Source: Chaenocephalus aceratus (Eukaryota > Chordata > Actinopteri > Perciformes > Channichthyidae). From it: a stretch of 64,000 bases of DNA. The translations under genes were made by a program, and so were the position numbers. Numbering within the stretch: the stretch's first letter is position 1; each line of letters starts with the position of its first letter. A model generated the notes under the pieces. It ran no database searches. It saw only the letters and a list, made by a program, of their open reading frames with translations, and was not told the origin of the DNA. The stretch covers positions 6,783,250 to 6,847,249 of the forward strand of contig CM043799.1 in NCBI GenBank assembly GCA_023974075.1, read 5' to 3'. Positions 55,688 to 64,000 of the stretch are shown piece after piece.

Positions 55688-55755
55688 CCTCACAGACACG
55701 CTGCATCTCTCGCTCACAGACACGCTGCATCTCTCGCTCACAGACACGCTGCAGC
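55688..55755. repeat. 24 bp tandem repeat, nearly three copies
   Basis: cacagacacgctgcatctctcgct repeats, with the last copy incomplete (ctgcagcgct). Confidence 0.88.
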
Positions 55756-55761
55756 GCTGTG

Positions 55762-56344
55762 TAGACCCTCCAGAAAAACGCGATTCTGCGATCGCAGAAA
55801 TTACCGCATAATCAGCAAAATGGCGCATATTTTTAAAAAGCCGCATATTTATCAAAAGGCCGCATAATCCCTGCATTTTTCCGCACAAAGTTGAGGGAAA
55901 AAAAGTGAACTCGTCTTGATGATGCGCGACGTCATCAGCTCGCGCATCACAGAAGGTAAACAACACCATAGAGTGAACGTGTGGAGCTCACACGAGAGTT
56001 TCTCTTCACCAAGATGAAAAAATCTAATCCATCTCATTTACCGACGAACATTTCTGCTAAAGACCGGGCAAAGCAGTACCCCAATGTCTGGGGGGAAACT
56101 ATTCTGCACCCCGTGCAACTGTGTTGGAGCATAAGAGAACATCGACGGTGACGACCCACTTTGATTCATTCAAACATTCGAAAATGCTTTCTGCTGCTGC
56201 GGACAAGAAAGCCAAACAACTCACATTCACCGAGGCATCAACTTCCAAAACCCTTTCGAGGGCTACAAGAAACGAAGTGAGTAGCCTACAAGACTGAAGC
56301 TGGTCAGATAACGAACAAGTAAATGAAAACAGAATGAGGCGGAG

Positions 56345-56413
<69 letters not shown>

Positions 56414-56678
56414 TGTGATTAAAATAGCCCAATTGCTTTTACAATAAATAAACATTGAATGTGTTTAATTGAATAGTAAAGGGGTTTAACGTTAGTGGCA
56501 GGTTGTGTGTGAGAGAGAATAAATAAATAAGACAGCCCAATATTTATTTTTTCCGCATATTTCACTTCCGCAATTTCACCGCATAAAATCACATAATACC
56601 CCGCATGTTTGATCGCATAATCAAGGATTTTAGCCCGCATAATCAAGGATTTTAGCCCGCGTTTTTCTGGAGGGTCTA
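55762..56678 (+). mobile_element. 917 bp hAT-like element with CGGBP1-like finger
   Basis: Ends tagaccctccagaaaaacgcg and its inverse bound the element, with a 6 bp duplication gctgtg (55756-55761, 56679-56684). The 3' part repeats cataatcaaggattttagcccg twice. It contains one finger exon, a (TG)n/(GA)n array (56347-56413) and no catalytic domain. Confidence 0.8.
56014..56276 (+). pseudogene. CGGBP1-like zinc-finger exon of a hAT
   Basis: The start reads MKKSNPSHLPTNISAKDRAK then QYPNVWG. After shifts near 56090 and 56135 the text becomes KLFCTPCNCV and EHKRTSTVTTHFDSFKHSKM, giving a Cys-Cys-His-His finger like CGGBP1, a protein derived from hAT transposons. A donor (gaa/gtgagt) ends the exon. 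At least two frameshifts make it inactive. Confidence 0.6.
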
Positions 56679-56689
56679 GCTGTGCAGTG

Positions 56690-56899
56690 TGCACACGGTT
56701 CTGCCGTTAATGACTATTACATTTTGTGAGGAAACTTTCCAACCAATAATTCCAATAAGTATTCACTTCAGGTTTACGAAAGTAACTGACTCAGATTACT
56801 CGTTTTTCAAATGTAACGCCCGCTGAATATACTTGATTTTTTTTTTGTATTTCTGATTACGTAATGCCGTTACATGTATTCCGTTACAACCCAATCCTG
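56690..56899. mobile_element. hAT terminal fragment rich in GTAAC words
   Basis: The minus strand reads caggattgggttgtaacgga with further GTAAC repeats, a hAT-type end. Its partner end is not found. It abuts the Ngaro first-protein frame. Confidence 0.55.
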
Positions 56900-56929
56900 T
56901 GTAAGGGTGAGTGCAAACATTTTCGTTAA

Positions 56930-57400
56930 CACTAGTACCTGACCTGAGTGCCACGGAAGTCGAAGCTCCTGTGACGAGTCTTCCAGGGCCTGGAGGCGAG
57001 CATCGATAGCTATCATGGAGCTAGCCGGGGATTGCAGGGAGCCGGCCACGCTACTCTCCATGAGGGGTGTGTTAGTGACGCTCCCGGACTGGCGAGCCTG
57101 GGAAGGGGTGGATTTTGGAGGTGGACGGGATCCTGGAGGGCTCGACTTCCTGCCCTTCCTCGCCCTGCTCTCTGGGGAGCTGACTGGAGCTGCTGCCCCG
57201 GACTGGGGAGCTGTGCTGGAGACCTGATCCGAGAGCTCTCGGAGCTGCGAGAGAGTGAGGCCTGGGGCTGTGGGGATGCCCTGCTGCAGGAGCTGGGCGA
57301 TGAGGAAGTCTGCCTCTGGTGATAGGTCGCTGTGGGGAACCGAACCGGGCTCGAATAATTCCATACCAGGTTCGTGATCTGAATTGTCCGAGTTGGACAT
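56930..57400 (-). pseudogene. Ngaro first protein (gag-like), truncated
   Basis: MSNSDNSDHEPGMELFEPGS opens an acidic then Ser/Pro-rich protein of about 155 residues (SPPGSRPPPKSTPSQ). A short heptad-like end (IAIDARLQALEDSSQELR) may be a coiled coil. It lies at the expected 5' place in the Ngaro element. The insert at 56899 removes the C-terminus. Gag-like function is inferred from position and composition only. Confidence 0.6.
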
Positions 57401-57660
57401 CTTGAGCTAGTTTTTCTTGTGCTTTTTTTTTTCTCACGAGGAGGAGTATAGTACTGCTACTGTTTGCGGTCATCTGCAAATGACAACTGACAGGGAGGAA
57501 GAGCAGGCATTTAAGGAATTTAGCATGTGCAGCTATTGGCTGCTGAGGGGTGACGCCCTCATATTTAATGAGGGGGGAAAGGAGCCATCGAGTGACGTGT
57601 AAGTGACTCGTGTTAGGTCTTCCTTATTGAACTTGCGCTAAGCTTCATTTGTTGGTTGTT

Positions 57661-58410
57661 CAAAAGTACAATGGGAGCCAGAGCCTTTTCTTATCAAGCT
57701 CCACATTTGTGGAATCAGCTTCCAGTTTGTGTTCGGGCGGCAGACACCCTATCCGTTTTTAAGAGTGCGCTTAAGACCTTCCTTTTTGATAAAGCTTATA
57801 GTTAGGGCTGATTAGATTCAGCCCCTAGTTTTGCTGATATAGGCTTAGTTTGTCGGGGGACATCTTACTTCTTCCTTCTCTCTGTCTATACCTGTGTACT
57901 CTCATGTTCCGATTATCCCAGCTTCCCCAACTTTCTTTCTTTTTGGTGTCTATATACGCCGGGATCCGGAGTCATGGATGATCCTGCGGTCCTGTGTCCT
58001 GGATCGCAAGCCCTGGATCTTGAGTCGTGGCTGTGGTTCTGGATCATAGGTCCTGGATGGATATCCTCGTGGATTCATCTTCCTATTATACACACATGCA
58101 TCTCCAAACATTTGGACTACCTATGTTGCAAATGTATTACCTTTTCAATTTACACACGGCATCTATTGCACGTCTGTCCGTCCTGGGAGAGGGATCCCTC
58201 CTCTGTTGCTCTCCCTGAGGTTTCTCCCATTTTTCCCTTTAAACTGTGGGTTTTCTCCGGAAGTTTTTCCTTGTACGATGTGAGGGTCTAAGGACAGAGG
58301 GTGTCGTATTGTCATACTGATATTCTGTACACACTGTGAAGACCACTGAGACAAATGTAACATTTGTGATATTGGGCTATATAAATAAACATTGATTGAT
58401 TGATTGATAG
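57661..58410 (+). mobile_element. LINE 3' end, plus strand
   Basis: GARAFSYQAPHLWNQLPVCV and FKSALKTFLFDKAYS are the last residues of a LINE ORF2, stopping at about 57804. A 600 bp 3' UTR follows, ending 'gggctatataaataaacattg' and a (ATTG)n tail. The 5' part is missing. It directly abuts a minus-strand LINE fragment. Confidence 0.78.
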
Positions 58411-60418
58411 TATATCTGAGGCCAAGCAATGAAAAACTGTTTTGAAAAACATACTGTCGGGATGATATCGAGATTACAGGAGGAGGATTTCAGATGTTGG
58501 ATAATGTCTTCCAGGTCTTTAGCATTTATCAGACGGAATTGTGACATGGTGTCTGAATTGGCTTTAGGTGAACATAGGGACAACACATTTGCTGTACCTG
58601 ATACAGAGGCACTGACTGCCTTTCTAATTTGCATGATTTTGTCAGTGAAGAAGGAGGCAAAATCATTGCAGGCCATGGTGGATAGAAATTCTGAGGGTAT
58701 CGACACTGGGGGGTTTGTTGGTCTGTTGACCGTAGCAAACAAGGCACGTGAGTTGTTTTTATTTTTGGTAATGATGTCAGAGAATAACGATTGACGATTG
58801 ACGATTATTTCCTGATTATAGAAACCGAGTTTCTCTTTATATATTTCCAAGTGAAACTGGAGATTTGTTTTTCTCCACCTGCGTTCAGTTTTTCTGCACT
58901 CAGTTTTTGCTGTTCTCACAGTCATGACTTTTCTCCATGGAGATATTTTCTTGCCAGATACTTCCTTTATTTTAATGGGAGCAATGGCATCCATGACATT
59001 TGTTATTTTAGAACTAAAATGATCAACTAGCTCATTTACTGAGAAGATAGCAAGGGCAGTTGAGGGAGAAAAAATCTGAGCAAACATTTCTTGTGCATTT
59101 TCAGTTAAGTGACGTCTAGTGGTTACCTCTTTCTTAACAGTTGTATGGACGGTAGAGCTCTCAAAGAAAACACAGGAATGGTCGGAGAGCGCAACATCAG
59201 TCACCACAAGCAGAGATATTCAGACCCTTTGATACAATTAAGTCCAGGGTGTGCCCCTTATTGTGCGTCAGACCCTTGACATGCTGAGTCAGTCCAAAAT
59301 TGTCGATAACACAAAACAGTTCTTTAGCCCCTCTGTCCTCAGGGTTGTCAACATGGATGTAGCTCTTTTCACGACCCAGACACAGGTCGGTTCTTTAAAA
59401 TGGGCGTTTATTTCTTGGAGTTTCCATCCTATAGCCTCCCCTCTTCCGTTACACCGTGAGAACTACAACACCGAATGACACGTATACATAGCCACACATA
59501 TTAGCATATTGTGCTACACATATGAATGAAAATAAGAAAATGAAAACATCAAACAAATACCTCGTTAGCCGCTTGTCGTGAAAGGAGATTAATCTAGTTC
59601 CTTTTCTGTATAACTATGTCACAGACTTCTTGTCACATTAAACTTTGTCACAGACTTCAGCAGAGCTTCAAACAAAGACGTCAACCCACGTTGAGTTGTA
59701 CAGTGTAACACGAGAAACACATACGCATATCGGTTTAACATGTAAAACAAACTGTATTAAGTCATGCTATATTTAACGATTATAAAAAAACATTAAATAA
59801 AGAATTTATTTATCTAATTGAACTATGACATTAATTGTGTTATTCTTTTTAATTAAGGCAATTTCGTTACGCCATTTACAATGGATATTAAAACAACAAC
59901 GCCAACAATGATTAAACGGTCAAAGTCAATACACACTATAGACAACAACTTGCACAGTATTTGGGTGGTCTATAGATGTTTAGGAAAAGAGCTCGAAAGG
60001 AGCATTTCAACTGAAGGGCCACATATTCAAAAGAAGCAAAGTTTCCATACATAGTCTGCTTTCATTGAAATAAGTCATTAAACAAAATAGCTACTCCACC
60101 CCCTTTCTTATGTAGTCTTGCCTGACTCATAGAATTAAAGTTGGGAGGAGTTGATTCTATAAGAACAGCTGTGCTGTTGTTTTGGTCAAACCAAGTTTCA
60201 GTTAAAAACATAAAATCCAGGTTGTGCTGGGTGATAAAATCATTGATTAATAATGATTTACCTGCTAAAGACCTGACATTTAATAAAGCCAGTTTGAATG
60301 TGTTTGACATACTACCACTCTGACTGTTAACGACAGACCGTGGAGCAAGTGGAATCACTGCACAATGTGATACATTCAGACGGATGCCCTTGGATCCTCT
60401 GTTCTCAGTCCGAGTCAC
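58411..60418 (-). pseudogene. LINE ORF2 endonuclease and linker
   Basis: The AP-type endonuclease nicks target DNA to prime reverse transcription. Landmarks are the Asn in LLNVRSL, Glu in LTETW, Asp in TLDLIV and His in SDHS, so the catalytic set is largely kept. After removal of the LTR the text joins as IIVG...IHVDNPEDRG. A frameshift lies near 58430-58470, just before the break, where FKTVFHCL is read in another frame. The linker frame 58420-59207 is open for over 250 codons. Confidence 0.8.
59358..59880 (-). mobile_element. Solo LTR, 523 bp
   Basis: It has TG...CA ends in either orientation (plus strand tgtagctc...ccatttaca) and a perfect 5 bp duplication atgga (59353-59357, 59881-59885). 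On the minus strand aataaa followed by a GT-rich 'tgtgtctgggtcgtgaa' gives a polyadenylation context, so I orient it minus. No internal sequence remains, as after LTR-LTR recombination. It is unrelated to the LTR at 8801. Confidence 0.85.
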
Positions 60419-60430
60419 CAGCCTTCTGTG

Positions 60431-60771
60431 TCATTGTCTTTGAACAAACATTTATCGGGACTTCCTTGAACACTGGCCCAAATAACTTGGGTGACATGTG
60501 AACATGAGATTGTAAATCTGCATATGAATCTAAGTATTGCAAAGTAAAGTGAGCTTTTGTACTTGTTCACTTTTACTCAATCCAGCAAACGTAACACTGA
60601 CTTCCAAGCAGCTTTGACCCAAGGGGTTGAAACAGTAATGTAACACTGCCAACTCAAGGGCACAGTCGATTATCCTGCCACGATAATGATGTATAATTTA
60701 CGGTAATTACTATTTTCCCACCACCGCCCTATTATATAATTACACATTACACTGCGTATTATGCAAACAGG
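60431..60771. other. Non-coding stretch
   Basis: No domain or transposon end is recognised. Confidence 0.5.
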
Positions 60772-60779
60772 TCTATGAG

Positions 60780-61918
60780 CAGTGTTGGGCAAGTTACTTC
60801 CAAAATGTAATATATTACATATTACTTATTACTGTCTTTTGAAAGAAATAAGTTACATTACAATATTAATGTCTCTGAAATGTAATGAGTTACACTACTT
60901 TTGAGTTACTTTTGAGTTACTTTTACCAAAATAACCCGCAAAAGAATGGCTAGGCATTTTAAATGCTAAATGTAGTTAGCTCATTATACATCCAGTAAAG
61001 GGCAATGTGGTATAGCATAACAACTGTGTAGGCCCTTAAGGCTACTAACAACTTGTATTACACGGCTTAGTTGAATACTCGATTCAGATTGTAAATTCTT
61101 AACATGAACAATAGCATTGATGGTCCCCAATGAACAGATTATGGCATTTGTTATGTTTTGAAACCAAGCAAGTGAGAACATTTCAAGTGAGTTAAAAGTG
61201 CAATCCTGAAATATCTCATATAGTCCAAAGTGGACTGTGGCAAAGAAAAGCACAACAGCTTCAAAGCTACTGATAAAAGAAATGAGAACATATTGTAAAT
61301 CAAGGCAAATATGATTTGAACCAGCTCATGGTTTGAAATGGCAAACATTGAAAAGCAAAAGTATTATTAAAACCATGTACTAAATCATCACCTTGGTCCC
61401 ATCATATACTCTGGGAAGAGAATATTTACTGTGCTTGAAAACTGGTAGCCTATCACATCATCATGTGAGGTTGACTTTGTGACCTGGAGAGCATTTCAGC
61501 TGCAACATTAGCTGGTTGATAAGCTTGGGATATGAGATCGTTTTGTAGCCATTCGTGGTGAAGGCATCTGTGCTATTGTATGCATTATTTTTGACCCAAC
61601 ATTTCTACAGGCATGGCAGAATATGGCACTATTTTCACATGCATATTCTAGCCATTGTCTATTTTTATACCACAAGCTGCAAAATGACCGTCTAACCCCA
61701 CTGTACAGGCAGGGTACTTGTTTAGATATACCTGGGCAGGCTCTGTTTTGCCGTGGTATCCTAGGCACCCGTTTGTTTGTCTTTTTTGCTCCGTTCTCTT
61801 TTTTGAATAGAGGGTGCATAACATTCAACTGCCCCGAAGATCCCAACCCTTTGTTACAGCAAAAAGTAATATATTACTGTAACTCCGTTACTTTTGTAAC
61901 GCGTTACACCCAACACTG
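60780..61918 (-). mobile_element. hAT element with TTF-type finger remnant, 1.14 kb
   Basis: Ends cagtgttgggcaagttact and the inverse ...cgttacacccaacactg, with GTTAC-rich subterminal tracts, bound the element. Flanks tctatgag (60772-60779) and tctatgat (61919-61926) agree at 7 of 8 bases. The interior has one coding remnant on the minus strand. Confidence 0.88.
61508..61846 (-). pseudogene. TTF-type zinc-finger exon of a hAT transposase
   Basis: The frame carries RSFCSLWYKNRQWLEYACE and AIFCHACRNVG, the TTF finger of ZMYM1-like hAT transposases (aromatic Trp pair and CxxC). About 110 codons are open. The catalytic and dimerisation domains are absent. Confidence 0.65.
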
Positions 61919-62947
61919 TCTATGATATTGTGGCCTCACTATTTGTATTGTTCTCTCTTACTCGCTGTGAGTGGGTTTCTGTGCTGATGTGTACAGAACC
62001 ACTAGGCTCTGTTGTGTTTAATTAATGTATTTATTAATGTTTTGGTAGCAGGAAACGCATAATATGCTGTATAGAGTCCGTTTGCTAATACCCGTCCCCA
62101 TCACCTTATTGCATAGTTATACTATAGCAAAGCCGCAATGAGAACAGGGTAATACATTTGGAGATTCATGGCTTAATCTTCTCTTAAACAGTAAATCTAG
62201 TCAGAACTAGCTTCCAACAAGAATATCTCAAGAAAGTGAATTTGGCATTTTGGACATCGCCATCTTATTTTTTGGGAAGCAAAAGTGACTTGAAAGGGTC
62301 AAGGTAAGTTGAACCGAAGGTTGAACAAGACATTTTTAAGTGACCAACATGTTACAACTTACTTTCATGTCTTGGACAAAAAAAAAAGAAACACCAAAAT
62401 GTGGCGTCATATCGATTAAAAAATGTAGATACACCCTGAAGCTAATGAGACCATTTATAAAATGAACATCATGCTTTGCTGAAAAAGATTTGCAACTTGT
62501 GATTGAGACCTCCATTTAGGCAAATGTTCATTTATGTCATACATCAAGTAAGAAGTACGGTAATTTTCTCATGTATTTCTATACAATCTGACTTATTTTT
62601 GCTATCAGTGGCGTCGCCCCCTGCTGGCAGTTAGAGTAAAATCTGGTTTACAGCAATTTCACACTTGCTTAACTTCACTGAAACAGAAGTAGAATGTAAG
62701 TGACAGTAAACAAGTGTATTCCCAACATTTTCAACAATTTCCCCTTTAAAATGCAGGTAAACTAGATTTGATCCAGATAACCAAATGCGCGCGCACACAG
62801 AGAAGGACAGATAATATACAGTATACAAGTAAACCCAATCCATGTGAGTTATGTTAAAGGCAATCGTATATATGGCAGACAATGGACAAAGTCATCCAAT
62901 TTACAGAATCAAACCAAACACTCTAGTGTTATGGATGGCCTTATATA

Positions 62948-62987
62948 TATGTGTGTGTGTGTGTGTGGGGGGGGGGGGGGGTGTGTT
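62948..62987. repeat. (GT)n with G run
   Basis: A GT array runs into about 14 consecutive G. Confidence 0.93.
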
Positions 62988-63363
62988 GTAGGAGCAAACA
63001 CAGTAGTGGTGGCTTAAAGCCCACCTCTGCTCTGCGTCGTCAGTTAGATGAGCCTGGTCAGATTAATAAGAAAAGGAGTTCAAAACACCGGCATAAAAGT
63101 TATAACAATAATCTGATTTTAATGGTAAAAAACACAATACGAAATACAGAGTGCCCTGTAACAGAGCACTCCGGGCTCCCCGCTCTACTGCCGTGCGATA
63201 CAGATATCGGGACCAGCCAGTCAGAAACAGGGGGCATCGTGTATGAATACACAACAGTATATATGGAAATTTTTGGGGCGGAGAGTCACTGCTTATCTTC
63301 CACCGGACTCCCCTCCTTTAATTTCCCAAGGAAGGTTTCACACAAACTATTCTTTCCCAAACA

Positions 63364-63419
63364 ATCAAACATTGTACACAGATATATTGGTATCAAACAT
63401 TGTACACAGATATATTGGT
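63364..63419. repeat. 28 bp perfect tandem duplication
   Basis: atcaaacattgtacacagat plus atattggt occurs twice without change (63364-63391, 63392-63419). A partial echo (gatattgg) follows. Confidence 0.95.
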
Positions 63420-63558
63420 GATATTGGCTTGAGATTATATTGGCCCCAGAAAGAACCTTGAAAATAACCTGTGTGTGTGCTGGTGGGCGGAAGTGTATGT
63501 GTGTGTGTGTGTGCTGATATCTGGGTCAGTGAGTGTATGTGTGTGTGCTGGTGAGAGG

Positions 63559-63811
<253 letters not shown>

Positions 63812-64000
63812 AAGGCATAGGCTTCATTGTAATAGATGCTTCCCATTAACAGAAAAGAGAAAGATGGAGGAACAAAGGGAATAAGGGGAGAAAGTGAAAA
63901 AAAAAGGTCCTTTCCATATCCTCGGCTATGTCTTAACGCACACCAATATTTACTTTGATATTGAGGATAACCATACAAGTAGTCTATTCATTAGGTGGCA

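Larger units (their letters stand above)
50146..57640 (-). mobile_element. Ngaro-type YR retrotransposon, minus strand, heavily interrupted
   Basis: Read on the minus strand: a Ser/Pro-rich first protein (57400-56930), pol N-terminus (54351-54049), RT (52168-51839), RNase H-like region (51758-51380), tyrosine recombinase (51384-51139), then a repeat-bearing 3' tail to about 50200. Two inserts split it: a long-TIR element at 52218-53985 and a cluster at 54409-56899. The order RT, RNase H, recombinase without integrase identifies a YR element; details match Ngaro better than DIRS. Element ends are not defined. Confidence 0.75.
58411..60430 (-). mobile_element. LINE 5' part with endonuclease, minus strand, split by a solo LTR
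   Basis: From about 60418 down the strand: ALLNVRSLAGKSLLINDFIT and FMFLTETWFDQN (endonuclease motifs), then YRPPKY, the solo LTR, then HVDNPEDRGAK, TLDLIVSKG and VALSDHSCVFFE. The endonuclease ends in SDHS, the catalytic His region. A linker to the RT follows (RRWRKTNLQFHLEIYKEKL). The RT itself is missing. Confidence 0.8.

Noticed and set aside
57661..60430. Twin-priming inversion of one LINE
   Set aside because: Twin priming leaves the inverted 5' part upstream of the 3' part. Here it lies beyond the 3' tail.

Overview
This 64 kb window looks like gene-poor, transposon-saturated intergenic DNA from a ray-finned (teleost) fish. The evidence is the mix of element types: DIRS and Ngaro tyrosine-recombinase retrotransposons, L2-like LINEs with ATT-rich tails, many hAT transposons and their deletion derivatives, a THAP/Kolobok-like transposase and long (TG)n arrays. 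I find no intact single-copy host gene, no rRNA or tRNA gene and no CRISPR array. Nearly every recognisable coding stretch is a broken piece of a mobile element. The one host-like exception is a LIM-domain gene fragment carried inside an LTR element.

Layout. 1-3.25 kb: unassigned. 3.25-25.2 kb: a nested DIRS complex. It has a plus-strand 5'/gag part (3255-4890), a minus-strand copy running from about 18310 down to 5988, and a plus-strand RT/RNase H/recombinase part (18312-25226). The minus copy is split by a 7.65 kb LTR element with nearly identical LTRs (8801-16454) and by a 1.03 kb hAT (16932-17960). The plus copy is split by a 3.8 kb hAT (18508-22306), which itself holds a 3.0 kb element with about 535 bp inverted ends (18651-21672), and by a Charlie-like hAT (23090-24981) holding a 294 bp MITE. 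25.2-27.9 kb: an L2 LINE split by a ZBED-type hAT. 27.9-35.6 kb: mostly non-coding, with TG arrays and a 591 bp TTAA-flanked element. 35.6-40.3 kb: a diverged direct duplication, with a hAT between the copies and a 2.1 kb long-TIR element in the second copy. 42.5-45.8 kb: a hAT tip and a minus-strand THAP/Kolobok-like transposase pseudogene. 46.0-50.1 kb: a nearly complete hAT with intron-split transposase, interrupted by a LINE. 50.2-57.6 kb: a minus-strand Ngaro, split by a 1.77 kb long-TIR element and a cluster of DNA transposons. 57.6-60.5 kb: two LINE fragments in opposite orientations, one split by a solo LTR. 60.8-61.9 kb: a hAT. 62-64 kb: TG arrays.

How it fits together. No metabolic or regulatory system is encoded. 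The interest lies in stratigraphy and gene capture. The three DIRS segments act as empty-site controls for each other, so several insertions can be proved from this window alone. The best candidate for something new is the recent LTR element at 8801-16454: no gag-pol frame was recognised, and it carries a sense-oriented, spliced-looking fragment of an Ajuba/LIMD1/WTIP-family LIM gene. All family names rest on motifs and structure read by eye; no database search was possible.
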